Source: Microcaldota archaeon (GTDB lineage Archaea; Micrarchaeota; Micrarchaeia; Norongarragalinales; Norongarragalinaceae). Taken from it: 48,046 nucleotides of DNA. Each line of letters starts with the position of its first letter. Position 1 is the first letter of the stretch. The stretch lies in NCBI GenBank assembly GCA_016188965.1, contig JACPGT010000013.1:68563-116608 (forward strand), given 5' to 3'. The notes under the pieces are model-generated. The model saw nothing but the letters and a program-made list of their open reading frames with translations, searched no databases and was not told the DNA's origin. The translations under genes and the position numbers were made by a program. Shown here one piece after another: positions 1 to 8,659 of the stretch.

Positions 1-1987
1 GCGCGTACGTCAACAAGACGCCGGCGAAGACCAGCGAAACCGTGTTGAGCACCTTGATCAGCGCGTTCAACGAAGGTCCGGCGGTGTCCTTGAACGGATC
101 ACCCACGGTATCGCCGACCACGGCGGCTTTATGCGTGTCCGAACCCTTGCCGCCGAAGTGTCCGTCTTCCACGTACTTCTTGGCATTGTCCCACGTCGCG
201 CCGGACGTCGCCATCATCAAGGCCAGAAGGAAGCCCGAAACGATCGAACCGGCCAGCAGTCCGCCCAGCGCTTCCACGCCGAAGAGGTAGCCCACCACGA
301 TGGGCGAGAACACGGCCAGGATGCCCGGAATCATCAGCTGCTTGAGTGCACCGGCGGTCGCCAGGTCGACGCAGCGCGCGTAGTCCGGCCGGCCCTTGCC
401 CGACATCAACCCCTTGATTTGGCGGAACTGGCGGCGGACTTCCTCAACGATCTCAAAGGCAGCAGTACCGACCGCACGCATCAGAAGCGATGCAAAAAGG
501 AACGGCAAAACTCCGCCCAAAAACAGGCCGATTACCACGGCCGGTTGCAGGATGTTGATGCTGGTAAGCTTTGTTGCCTCGGCAAATGCGGCAAAGAGAG
601 CCAACGCGCCAAGAGCGGCGCCGGCAATTGCAAAGCCTTTCGTTGTGGCTTTGGTGGTGTTGCCCACCGAATCCAGCTCATCGGTCACCTTGCGGACGTT
701 GGCAGGCAAACCTGACATTTCGGCGATTCCGCCGGCATTGTCGGTAATGGGTCCGTAAGCGTCCAAGGCAATGACCATCGCCGTAGCCGACAACATTGCA
801 GTTGCAGCAAGTGCAATGCCGTAAATTCCGGCAAGCGAGTACGAAGCTGCAATGGCTGCGACAATCACCAAAACGGGAAGCAGGGTCGACTCAAGTCCGA
901 TTGCCAATCCTGCGATGAGGTTGGTTCCGGCACCGGTCCTTGAAGACTCGGCAACCCATTGCACAGGCCGGTGTTCCTTCGCGGTGTAATATTCAGTTAT
1001 GAGGAACATCAACAAAGTGACGGCGACTCCGATCAAGGAAGTGAAGAACAGGCTCAAATCAGGTGCGGTAAGAAAGTAAAAGCCGACTGCGGACAAAACC
1101 GCCGACACGATTACACCCTTGTATAGCGCGTGCATGATGTTTTTGGATTTGCCCAAGCGCACGAAAAACAAGCCGATCATTGCGGCAATCGCCCCGACAG
1201 CTGCAATGCCCAAAGGCAGCATGACGTATTCCAAAACGCCGCCTACACCGCCAAGAGTCGAAGCGGCGATTCCGCCTAAAAGCATGGCAGCAATGATGGT
1301 CACGGCGTACGACTCGAACAAGTCGGCGGCCATGCCGGCGCAGTCACCCACGTTGTCGCCCACGTTGTCGGCAATGACGGCCGGGTTGCGCGGGTCGTCT
1401 TCCGGAATGCCTTTCTCGACTTTTCCGACCAAGTCGGCGCCCACGTCGGCCGCCTTGGTGTAGATGCCGCCACCCACACGGGCGAACAGCGAGATGAGCG
1501 AGGCGCCGAAGCCGAAGCCGATGAGGACTTCCAAATTGGCGTATAACGAATAGAGGATGGTCACGCCCAGAAGGCCTAAGCCGACGAGGGTAAAGCCCGT
1601 CACGGCGCCGCCGCGAAAAGCGAGGCCCAACGCGGGGGCAAGGCCACTTTTTGCCGCTTCGGCCGTGCGCACATTCGCCCGGACCGACACCATCATGCCG
1701 ACGTAGCCAGCCAGTGCCGAACACAAAACGCCGCCGAGAAATGCGATGGCCGTCTGCACGTTCAGCAGCCAGCCGATCAGCGCGGCCAAGAGGACGACGA
1801 AGAGCACCAAGGTCTTGTACTGGCGCATCAGGTATGCCTGGGCGCCTTCCTGGATGGCTTTGGCGATTTCTTTCATCTTGTCCGAGCCGGCGGGCTTGCG
1901 CAGGATGCTAAAGATCAAAAACGCGGCAAATGCCAACGACACGATGCCGGCGCCAAAAGCCAGCGGCATCATCAATGCGGAATCCAT
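1..1987 (-). CDS. hppA: Membrane-bound proton-translocating pyrophosphatase (3' end outside window)
   Basis: An integral membrane pump that hydrolyses pyrophosphate and moves H+ (or Na+) across the cytoplasmic membrane. The reading frame runs off the left edge, so the C-terminus is missing; about 662 residues are visible. Seen: many hydrophobic segments, the substrate-site stretch GGGIYTKAADVGADLVGKVE, the acidic motif DNVGDNVGDCAG and a second DTVGDPFKDTAGPS block near the edge. The stretch GNTTKATTKG has Lys where K+-dependent enzymes have Ala, which in this family marks the K+-independent subtype. The ATG at 1987 is preceded by a good ribosome site (GAGGAG, 7 nt away), so this gene has a leader, unlike many neighbours. 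H+ as the pumped ion is inferred from subtype, not shown. Confidence 0.97.
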   Translation of the reverse strand, partial: MDSALMMPLAFGAGIVSLAFAAFLIFSILRKPAGSDKMKEIAKAIQEGAQAYLMRQYKTLVLFVVLLAALIGWLLNVQTAIAFLGGVLCSALAGYVGMMVSVRANVRTAEAAKSGLAPALGLAFRGGAVTGFTLVGLGLLGVTILYSLYANLEVLIGFGFGASLISLFARVGGGIYTKAADVGADLVGKVEKGIPEDDPRNPAVIADNVGDNVGDCAGMAADLFESYAVTIIAAMLLGGIAASTLGGVGGVLEYVMLPLGIAAVGAIAAMIGLFFVRLGKSKNIMHALYKGVIVSAVLSAVGFYFLTAPDLSLFFTSLIGVAVTLLMFLITEYYTAKEHRPVQWVAESSRTGAGTNLIAGLAIGLESTLLPVLVIVAAIAASYSLAGIYGIALAATAMLSATAMVIALDAYGPITDNAGGIAEMSGLPANVRKVTDELDSVGNTTKATTKGFAIAGAALGALALFAAFAEATKLTSINILQPAVVIGLFLGGVLPFLFASLLMRAVGTAAFEIVEEVRRQFRQIKGLMSGKGRPDYARCVDLATAGALKQLMIPGILAVFSPIVVGYLFGVEALGGLLAGSIVSGFLLALMMATSGATWDNAKKYVEDGHFGGKGSDTHKAAVVGDTVGDPFKDTAGPSLNALIKVLNTVSLVFAGVLLTYA

Positions 1988-2249
1988 GGAATCACTCCTC
2001 AACTATCCGAAAGACATCAAGTCGCCCGAAACACCGGACGGCAAGAAGGCCAACGGTACATTTTACGTTTTTTTGCAAGTTTTCCTTTTTTGCGACTTTT
2101 CGCGCGCCGCAAAAGAGGCGCGCCGACGGCTGAAAACATCGTTTACCGTCAACTCCCCACTCCCCCAAATTGGGAGAAAACAACTTCAAGAATAAAGGAA
2201 AAAGCGGTTTAAAAAGGGGTTCTTGACAGGCAAAAAAACAATCGGAGCG

Positions 2250-3032
2250 CTACACACTCAAGTCATCAGGATACCGCTGATTTTCGCCCCGATGCCCAAG
2301 CGTTCGGAACCCCCCTGCCTTCTTTTCTTGTTCCTTTTCCAAAAACGCGTTGGCATACACCCGGCCCAAACGATAAAAGTAAAGACGCTCCTTTGCGAAT
2401 TGGCGGCGTTCGGATGAATTCGAGGCACGGTATCGGGCGGAGGCGCCGGATGGCTCCTTTTGCCACCAAGTAGCGCAAAGAAAGGGTAAGTCGAAGCCCA
2501 ACCCGAACAAGTGGCGGTCGATTGTTTCGAAATTAAGGTCGCGTATTATCTCCGGACATTCCACGCCCGAATCCTGACTTGCTCGCCTTAAACCGCCCAC
2601 GATATTATCGAAAGTCGTGTTCAGCCCACGGCCGTCCACAACCCGGACGCGCTGCGGATTCAACTGTAACACGTGCGACAAATGTTTCCTCAACTCCGTC
2701 TTTTGCACGTCGTCATATTTTCGAGTTGGAGTCAAACTTTTGGGGGTTACCAGTTGCGCAACCTTAGCTTTAGGGGCCAAAACAGCCAGCACTCCACGAT
2801 AAAATTCATAATGGACCGCAGCACGGGTTAGCGGAAATAAGAACAAAGAGCCAGTCCCGCGACTGACCAAACTCTTCTTTTTCGGAAAACCGTTAAGAAT
2901 CCATTTGGCCAATCGCGGACCTTCTTCTTCAGCGTGACAAACCAAAGCCTCATGTGCGGGTATTCCCAAAATGCCGTGACACCGAAAAAACGCCCGGATA
3001 GACGGAGAGTCCCGTTGAATGGGCCGAGGCAT
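2250..3032 (-). CDS. Hypothetical protein, 260 aa
   Basis: I do not recognise this protein. It is soluble in character, basic, with no transmembrane segment or clear catalytic motif; a mid-protein stretch (RVRVVDGRGLNTTFDNIVGG) looks conserved-like. An in-frame ATG exists upstream at 3077, but the ATG at 3032 is preferred because a TATA-like box (ATATATT, 3054-3060) lies about 25 nt upstream of it, as for other leaderless genes here. A T-run just past the stop (on the minus strand, below 2250) may end transcription. It lies immediately beyond the orphan rli 3' end, so its upstream region was rearranged when the scaffold arrived. Confidence 0.55.
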   Translation of the reverse strand: MPRPIQRDSPSIRAFFRCHGILGIPAHEALVCHAEEEGPRLAKWILNGFPKKKSLVSRGTGSLFLFPLTRAAVHYEFYRGVLAVLAPKAKVAQLVTPKSLTPTRKYDDVQKTELRKHLSHVLQLNPQRVRVVDGRGLNTTFDNIVGGLRRASQDSGVECPEIIRDLNFETIDRHLFGLGFDLPFLCATWWQKEPSGASARYRASNSSERRQFAKERLYFYRLGRVYANAFLEKEQEKKAGGFRTLGHRGENQRYPDDLSV

Positions 3033-3053
3033 GATAAGAATCCAACGTCTCCG

Positions 3054-3060
3054 AATATAT
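3054..3060 (-). promoter_or_regulatory. TATA-like box of the 2250-3032 gene
   Basis: ATATATT on the minus strand, centred about 25 nt upstream of the ATG at 3032. The spacing fits a leaderless archaeal promoter and is the reason for the start choice. No upstream BRE purine run is obvious. Confidence 0.45.
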
Positions 3061-3123
3061 GGCGTGCGGAATGGCAAGAATCGTCATTCGACAAGAACAG
3101 ATTTTATTCCACGGAAACGGATT

Positions 3124-3190
3124 TCATTCGACGTATTTTCCGCTTTCTTTGAGCGTCATGTGCTTCTGGGAACCCGCCTTGTTCAACTTG
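3124..3190 (-). pseudogene. Orphan second copy of the rli 3' end
   Basis: Encodes LNKAGSQKHMTLKESGKYVE and a TGA stop, almost the same as the true end of rli (LNKAGSQKHMKLKESGKYVE, TAA). Eight of 21 codons differ: six synonymously, one Lys/Thr change, and one stop-codon change. It lacks the rest of the gene. The pattern shows two lineages under protein-level constraint placed side by side, rather than a simple recent tandem duplication. It is probably the original end of rli, displaced when the scaffold at 3191-3254 arrived with a substitute end. Confidence 0.85.
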
Positions 3191-3254
3191 CAATCCCCGG
3201 GGAGACACCTACGGGTTTCTCCCCTGGAGATATGCTCCTCCTCGCCCCTCTTCC
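3191..3254 (-). mobile_element. Family-1 hairpin scaffold, short form (copy A)
   Basis: About 64 nt between the rli stop codon and the orphan rli end. On the plus strand it reads CCCCGGGG, then ACGGGTTTC, CCCCTGG and CCTCGCCCC, the same landmarks in the same order as copy B (27211-27275) and, with an extra hairpin, copy E (7646-7788). Read with the gene it can fold into a G+C-rich hairpin (CCAGGGG...CCCCGGGG). No ORF is present. It could be a structured RNA, a recombination site or a terminator-like remnant; its repeated occurrence next to duplicated gene ends argues for a mobile origin. Confidence 0.6.
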
Positions 3255-4895
3255 TTACTCGACGTACTTGCCGGACTCTTTGAGCTTCATGTGCTTCTGG
3301 GAACCCGCTTTGTTCAACTTGAGGCGGTCCGTCTGGGAGTCGCGGCGGTACGTCAAGTCAAAATCGGATAACAGGCGCGTGATGCCGTCCTGTTTGTCGA
3401 ACACGCCGGCCACGTGGCCCTTCTTGGAAGGAACGCCTTCGATGAGCATGAGCCGGTCCACCGTGTTCAGCACGAACTCCAAATCATGGTCGATCAGCAG
3501 AATGGACGCGCCCTCCTTGGCCTTTTCCCGCAAGAGCCGCGAGAGGGCGACGCGGCCGCGCACGTCCATCATGTTCGTCGGCTCGTCCACCACGTAGAGG
3601 TTCGCCGGGTGCGACAACGCTTCGAAAATGCGGACTTTCTGCAATTCGCCGCCGGAGAGCTGCTGGAACGTGAAGAATTCCAGCTTCTTGATGGCCATGT
3701 CTCGGATGAAACGCTGCTGAAACGGCGTGTCCTCGCGCAATACCCCCAGAACCAGGTCGTCCGAACGGTCCAACAGTTGGGGCTTCAGGCTTCCGCCCAG
3801 CTGTTGGGCGAAGTGCGACGCCAGCGTGCTCTTTCCGGTCCCGTTGCGGCCCACGAGCCCGACGATTTCGCCGGCATTCAGCGTGATTTCCGACGGGTTA
3901 TCCACGGAAAACGAAGAACCGCGCTCGATGCGGACGCTTGGCAGAACGACGTTGGCCTCGGTCCGGGTTTCCTGCGTCGGCGGCTTGAACCGCACGGGCT
4001 CATCGCGGAAGCGTACGTTCTCACCCTCCAGGAAGCCTTCGAGGAACATGTGGATGGCCCGGTCCGTCGCATACGGCTGCGACACGATGCCGTAGACTCC
4101 GGGCTCGCCGAAGAGGATGTACGTCTGGTCACACGCGTACGACAAAAGCGACAAGTCGTGATCGACCAGGATGACTTGTTGGTCGGCAAAGTGCTTCCGC
4201 AGGTATTCAACCAGCCGGATGCGGTACGCGTAGTCCAAAAAAGCGAAGGGCTCGTCCAACAAGAAGGACTCTTTTTGCCTGCAAAGCGCGGCGGCGACCA
4301 TGACGCGCTGCAATTCGCCGCCGGACAACTGGTTCAGTTCGCGGTCCTTCAAGTCGTCCAAGTCCAGCGTCTGCTTGAGTTGGGCCAACCGGGGTCCGCC
4401 GATCTTGTCCAGAAGGAGCCCGACTTTGCCCAAGTTGGCGGCGACCAATTCCTGCGGCTTGACCACGAGGTTCGGCGTTTGCTCGAAATAGCGCGTCCAT
4501 TCCTTGACCAACAACTTCTGGGGCGCAAGCTTGCCTTCCAGCAGCTTGACGTTGGTCGACTTGCCGCAACCGTTGTCCCCCAACACGCCGAAAATGCCTT
4601 TTTCGGGCAAAGCCAGGCCGTAGAGCTTGAACGAATTGTCGCCGTACGAGAAGACCAGCTTGTCCTCGACGGGCGCGACGAGGTTGACGATGGAAATGGC
4701 GTGGAAAGGGCATTTCTTGATGCAAAGCCCGCAACCGGTGCACAGCGGCGCGGAGATGAGGGCCAACTTGCGGTCATCCGACAGGACGATGCATTCTTGG
4801 TTCAGCTTGTTGACCGGACAGACTGAAATGCACTCCAGTTGGCACTGGTCCGGCTTGCACAGGGTTTGGTCAACGACGGCGAGGCGCTTGTTCAT
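3255..4895 (-). CDS. rli: ABCE1/RLI ribosome-recycling ATPase
   Basis: Splits post-termination ribosomes and is found only in Archaea and Eukarya. 546 aa, slightly shorter than the usual ~590. Residues 1-75 hold two 4Fe-4S clusters (CPVNK and CTGCGLCIKKCP). NBD1: Walker A GDNGCGKST (about 106-114), signature LSGGELQRV, Walker B FLLDEP. NBD2: Walker A GRNGTGKST, signature LSGGELQKV, Walker B YVVDEPTNMMD. The D-loop region of NBD1 reads FAFLDY where PSSYLDV is common. Divergent from dinB across a 151-nt gap. Its last ~21 codons are duplicated downstream (3124-3190), and the present end appears to have been supplied from a diverged rli. Confidence 0.97.
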   Translation of the reverse strand: MNKRLAVVDQTLCKPDQCQLECISVCPVNKLNQECIVLSDDRKLALISAPLCTGCGLCIKKCPFHAISIVNLVAPVEDKLVFSYGDNSFKLYGLALPEKGIFGVLGDNGCGKSTNVKLLEGKLAPQKLLVKEWTRYFEQTPNLVVKPQELVAANLGKVGLLLDKIGGPRLAQLKQTLDLDDLKDRELNQLSGGELQRVMVAAALCRQKESFLLDEPFAFLDYAYRIRLVEYLRKHFADQQVILVDHDLSLLSYACDQTYILFGEPGVYGIVSQPYATDRAIHMFLEGFLEGENVRFRDEPVRFKPPTQETRTEANVVLPSVRIERGSSFSVDNPSEITLNAGEIVGLVGRNGTGKSTLASHFAQQLGGSLKPQLLDRSDDLVLGVLREDTPFQQRFIRDMAIKKLEFFTFQQLSGGELQKVRIFEALSHPANLYVVDEPTNMMDVRGRVALSRLLREKAKEGASILLIDHDLEFVLNTVDRLMLIEGVPSKKGHVAGVFDKQDGITRLLSDFDLTYRRDSQTDRLKLNKAGSQKHMKLKESGKYVE

Positions 4896-5046
4896 GGAGT
4901 ATGCACTGGGCGTTTCAAAACGCGAAAATCCCGGAGCAAATGATGAGAAAACGCGTTAAAAACCGTGCCGAATGGCCCCACCGGCCAGCACCTCTCTTCC
5001 GCCTTTTATTCGCCCTACGGCCCGTTGAGTCCCGAGGAAGGCATCG

Positions 5047-6241
5047 ATGCAGGCAACCGACTCCGCACCAGGCACCGCCAGGGCTACCGAAGCGGCCGAA
5101 AGCCAAAAACGGACGCCGCCGACTTGCCGACAGTCCATCCTCGCCCACTTGGACATGGACTGTTTTTTCGCCCAAGTCGAGCAACAACGCCGGCCCGAAT
5201 TGCAAGGAAAGCCCGTCGTCGTCGGGGCGGATCCGCACCACGGCCACGGCCGAGGCGTGGTGTGCACGGCCAACTACGAAGCCCGAAAATACGGTATCAA
5301 GTCCGCCATGCCGATTTCCCAGGCGTGGAAGCGCTGTCCCGACGCCGTCTTTCTCCCGGTGGATTACCGGCATTATTCGGCCGTATCGCGGCATATCTTC
5401 AGCATTGCCGGACCGTTCGGCCAGACGGAGCGCACGGGAATTGACGAAGGTTACGTCAACTTGAGCCAAACGGGCGACTTCACGATGGCCGAAGATGCGG
5501 GCCGCCAAATCAAGGCCGCCATTCGTGAAAAGACGGGTCTGACGTGTTCCATCGGCATCGCGTGGAACAAAAACCTCGCCAAGCTTGCGGCGGGTTTGCA
5601 GAAACCGGACGGCTTGACGCTCATCCGGCCGGCCGAATTGCAGGCGAAAGTATGGCCCCTGGCCGCCGAGAAACTCATCGGCGTCGGACCCCAGACGAAG
5701 GCGCGTCTGGAGCGAGTCGGCATCGTGACCATCGGCGACATTGCGCACAGCAAACCCCGCTTTTTGGCCGAATGCATGGGCGCCTGGGGCCTTCATTTGT
5801 ACGCGGCGGCACGGGCATGGATCGGCCGAACTGGGCGGGTTTTGGCAACCCAAATCCATCTCGCGCGAGACGACGTTTTCGCACGACACGGACAACTGGG
5901 TGGATTTGCGGCTGACGCTGGAGGAGTTGTGCCGCCGCGTGCATGCCGACGCCGTGAGCGAAAACGCTTTTTTCAGGACCGTCGGCGTCAAGATCCGCTT
6001 TTCCAACTTCGAAACGCACACACGCGCCCGAAGCCTCAAGACCACGCAGGCACTGACCCAAATCAAGGCGGTGGGCAAAGAGCTGATGCGGCCCGCGATG
6101 GAATCCGGACGCAAAATCCGCCTCGTCGGCGTGCGCGTAAGCGGGTTGGTGGACGCGACGGGGCAGACAAAACTCTCGGCGTTTGATTCTGACCGAGAAA
6201 ACAGCCAAGAAACCAAAGAATCCGACAACGCAAAGGTATAA
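5047..6241 (+). pseudogene. dinB: DNA polymerase IV (Y-family), interrupted by frameshifts
   Basis: Y-family translesion polymerase. The first frame carries the palm (AHLDMDCFFAQVEQ, with catalytic Asp) and the second metal site GIDEGY. Near 5812-5830 the homology passes through all three frames: LYAAAR in frame 1, GMDRP in frame 3, then ELGGFWQPKSISRETTF and the little-finger domain in frame 2, ending at 6241. This is explained by two single-G deletions about 15 nt apart. It could be a true pseudogene or a sequencing or assembly error; the clean downstream frame with good codon use favours either error or very recent loss. The start at 5047 has GAGGAAGG just upstream, adding ~30 residues before the first conserved block. 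Confidence 0.85.
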
Positions 6242-6266
6242 ACAAAAGAAAGAGGGTAAGGCGAGC

Positions 6267-7577
6267 ATGCTGCCCCGACGCGCGTGGATGGCGGAAATCC
6301 CGCGATTGGACGAGCTTTTGTCCAAGACGCCCAAGGAACGCACGGAATCGGAGCACCATGACTTGTTGGATGAAGTGTGGGGCCAACTCAAAGAGCATCC
6401 GAACACATGGCAAATCGTGAAGCGGGCTATGGATCGAAACCAAGTGGCATTGGACAAAAATCGGGAACGAGTGGACGAGCACGTGGTCTCGCCCGGCGTG
6501 CTGAAAGCCCTGCTGGAATACGACGAAGTGAGGCACCGGAAGAATTTCCAGACGTACTTCAGCGAGTCGGTCTACCGGCGGGCCTTGAGCAAGACCAAAA
6601 ACGTCCGCCAACTGCAGCGCAAGCCCAGTGTGATGCGTCGATTCCTCGAAAACATGGACGCGGGGGTCATTAAACCCGATCCGGACGGTTACGGCGAATA
6701 CCTGGAGCTTGAAATAAAAGCCAAAGAACTTCGAACGCCGGAAGAACAACTCCGGCTTAACGAACTATCCAAGAAATACTACGACCAACGCGTTTTCCAC
6801 CGCTTCATGGACCGCCTGACCAAGAAAGCCGACCCCGTTAAATTCCACATGAGCCGCGAAGCGACGCGTGAAGATTACCGCCACGTGGCCCGCCTGCTGG
6901 CCCGCGTACATCCGGAAGCCCTGAAAGACCTATTGAACCTGGCGGACGAAAAAGCCAAGCAAAGCCAGTACTACACGCCGGACGACATCAAGTGGGCGCT
7001 GCGCCAGAAGGACAACGACTTTCTCTACGGCATTTTCCGGCACCTCGGCCTCAAATCCAGCAGCCGGCCAGGCGAACCTCGGCAAATGAGCCAGCGCAAA
7101 CGCCGCAAGTTCATACGACGGTGGGCCAAGCTACCCAAGACCCACGTGCTGGCACACGAGGAAGGAAACAGGGGAATATTCTACGGCGACGTGCAGGTCA
7201 TCCGCCGCGTGCGGGCCCATGAATTCGCCCACGCCGTAGCCCACCTGCGCAAACGGTACCCGGCAATGGAGTGGCTGACCAACCACAACTCACAGTACGC
7301 CATTGAAGAAATGTTCCGGCTCGAAGAAGGCATCAAGACGGCCGCTACGCCGCCGGGAAAATACAACGACGGAATACGCATCGGCAACGAAGCCTACCAC
7401 CACGGTCTGGAAGAAGTGGCCGATTCCAAAGGCCAAACGCACAGGCGATGGAACCCCAAAAAAGCCATGACGTACCTGTTAGAACGGTTCACGACGAACA
7501 AACACGGACCCATGGCGCCAAAAGTCAAGGAAATCAGAGGTCAACCACACGCCGGGCTTTTCCGCAAAACGGCCTGA
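6267..7577 (+). CDS. Hypothetical protein with HExxH zinc-protease-like motif, 436 aa
   Basis: I do not recognise the family. The protein is highly charged and helix-rich with no signal peptide or membrane segment. Near its C-terminal third it has HEFAHAVAH (His at about residue 318), matching the HExxH zinc site of gluzincin/metzincin proteases, followed about 25 residues later by AIEEMFRLEEG, a possible third-ligand helix. Start chosen at 6267 because GAGGGTAAG precedes it; an in-frame ATG at 6183 overlaps the end of dinB. The gap to dinB is 25 nt, so the two may be cotranscribed. Catalytic activity is an inference from one motif. Confidence 0.65.
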   Translation: MLPRRAWMAEIPRLDELLSKTPKERTESEHHDLLDEVWGQLKEHPNTWQIVKRAMDRNQVALDKNRERVDEHVVSPGVLKALLEYDEVRHRKNFQTYFSESVYRRALSKTKNVRQLQRKPSVMRRFLENMDAGVIKPDPDGYGEYLELEIKAKELRTPEEQLRLNELSKKYYDQRVFHRFMDRLTKKADPVKFHMSREATREDYRHVARLLARVHPEALKDLLNLADEKAKQSQYYTPDDIKWALRQKDNDFLYGIFRHLGLKSSSRPGEPRQMSQRKRRKFIRRWAKLPKTHVLAHEEGNRGIFYGDVQVIRRVRAHEFAHAVAHLRKRYPAMEWLTNHNSQYAIEEMFRLEEGIKTAATPPGKYNDGIRIGNEAYHHGLEEVADSKGQTHRRWNPKKAMTYLLERFTTNKHGPMAPKVKEIRGQPHAGLFRKTA

Positions 7578-7583
7578 AAAAAA

Positions 7584-7645
7584 TCAGTTCTTTGATTTAC
7601 GTTTTGCCGCCGTCTTTCCTTCCTCGGCAACGGCCTTCTTTTCGG
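7584..7645 (-). pseudogene. Orphan second copy of the atpD 3' end
   Basis: Minus-strand codons spell EKKAVAEEGKTAAKRKSKN and a TGA, a diverged counterpart of the true AtpD tail EKKAIAEEDAKAKGKSKR. The rest of atpD is absent. It lies between the stop of the HExxH gene (7577) and a long hairpin element, so it is not part of an obvious expressed gene. The same arrangement as at rli suggests it is the displaced original gene end. Confidence 0.8.
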
Positions 7646-7788
7646 CCGCCCCGGGGCACGGGAGCAACCGACGATGACGGTGTTTTCCGATGGTCTTTGC
7701 GACCATCGGCAGCCACGTCGCATCGTCGGCAACCACGGTTCCCCCTGGCCCGCCCTGGGCTTCGCCCCCTCAACAGAGAAGGGAAATA
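7646..7788 (-). mobile_element. Family-1 hairpin scaffold, long form (copy E)
   Basis: About 143 nt between atpD and its orphan end. Shares with copies A and B the ordered plus-strand landmarks CCCCGGGG, CAACCACGG, TTCCCCCTGG and TCGCCCCCT(T)CAAC. It also has an inserted nested hairpin: outer arms CCGACGATG and CATCGTCGG, inner arms CCGATGGTC and GACCATCGG around a 5-nt loop. Perfect pairing of both stems argues for selection on RNA or single-strand DNA structure. No ORF. Possible explanations are a structured RNA, a transposition end or an integration site. Confidence 0.6.
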
Positions 7789-8466
7789 TCAACGCTTTGA
7801 CTTTCCTTTGGCCTTGGCATCTTCTTCAGCAATGGCCTTCTTCTCCAAGCGCTTCTTCGTCACCTTCAGCGAGAAGAACAATTCGGCTTCCAGGCGGTTG
7901 AGGTGGCCCTGGATGCCCTTGATGGTGTTCTTGAGGTCCGGCTGGATGTTGTACTCCAACGCGTTGACGCGGCGGTTGGTTTTCTCGATTTCCTGCAACA
8001 GGCGCCGCAATGCGGATTCCGTCTCGGCCAGCTGGATGATGAGGTTCAGCGATTTTTCGAACGATTCTGCCGCCTCGTCGAACGCCGCCGAAGAGCCCTG
8101 CACGCTGTAGCCGCGGTCCAACAGGTTGCGCTGGATGGCCACGCCGTGGATCTTCGGGATGCGCACGCCCATGATGTTCGCCGTGGAGACGTCCACTTCC
8201 GGCGCCGCTTGCGCCGACAGCGTGGCGGTTTCCAAAAAGAGACGCGAATGCATGGCTTCGGCAACGGCCAGCGCGCGGTAGGAGGAAATCAGCTGATGGT
8301 CCACCTGCGAGCGGAGGTTCTTGGCCTTCTTGATAACGCTGAAAAACTCCAGCACCAGTGCGTCGCGCTTCTGCTTGAGCAGCTTATGGCCCTTTTCGGC
8401 CAGTTTCAGCTTGCCCTTGGTATTCAAGAGCTCCATGCGAGTGGGTTTTACGTTCTCTTTTGCCAT
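7789..8466 (-). CDS. atpD: A-type ATP synthase subunit D
   Basis: Central-stalk subunit of the archaeal A1AO ATPase, linking catalytic head rotation to the membrane rotor. 225 aa, the family's usual size; starts MAKENVKPTRMELLNTK and is coiled-coil-rich at both ends with a Lys-rich tail. Last gene of the operon. It is separated from atpB by a 193-nt gap that holds a hairpin plus T-run, so it may have its own promoter or depend on read-through. Its tail has been duplicated and displaced (7584-7645), and the working tail lies next to the family-1 scaffold. Confidence 0.95.
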   Translation of the reverse strand: MAKENVKPTRMELLNTKGKLKLAEKGHKLLKQKRDALVLEFFSVIKKAKNLRSQVDHQLISSYRALAVAEAMHSRLFLETATLSAQAAPEVDVSTANIMGVRIPKIHGVAIQRNLLDRGYSVQGSSAAFDEAAESFEKSLNLIIQLAETESALRRLLQEIEKTNRRVNALEYNIQPDLKNTIKGIQGHLNRLEAELFFSLKVTKKRLEKKAIAEEDAKAKGKSKR

Positions 8467-8616
8467 GTCGGAGTCACTTTAGGTGTCGAATGCCTTGATT
8501 AAGCCGGTTTACAGGCCCAAATCGTCCTGCAAAATCGGGTGTTTTTTCATCTGCATGCGAATTCACGTCTTTCTTTTTTGAAGCCGGCATTTTCCGGCCG
8601 TTTTGCTTGCCTTTTC

Positions 8617-8659
8617 GAAAAATGAAAAAAATAAAAAAAAATGGCCGTTTTTCGCGGCC
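8617..8659 (-). terminator. Hairpin/poly-T terminator after atpB
   Basis: Starting right after the atpB stop, the minus strand reads GGCCG, a 7-nt loop and CGGCC, followed by T9, A and further T-runs. This resembles an intrinsic terminator and U-rich archaeal termination signals. It lies inside the operon before atpD, so it may lower atpD expression or be partial. The rest of the 8467-8616 gap holds only a possible 38-codon ORF (minus, 8590-8474), which I do not call. Confidence 0.65.

Noticed and set aside
3191-3254. Family-1 scaffold as an ordinary intrinsic terminator
   Set aside because: It lacks a T-run after the hairpin in gene direction and recurs beside duplicated ends of other genes, so termination alone does not explain it, though it may also terminate.
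8474-8590. 38-codon ORF (minus) between atpB and atpD, with a GRFGP stretch recalling ribosomal protein eL43
   Set aside because: The match is limited to a few residues, the rest of the family pattern (zinc Cys) is absent, and it follows a terminator.
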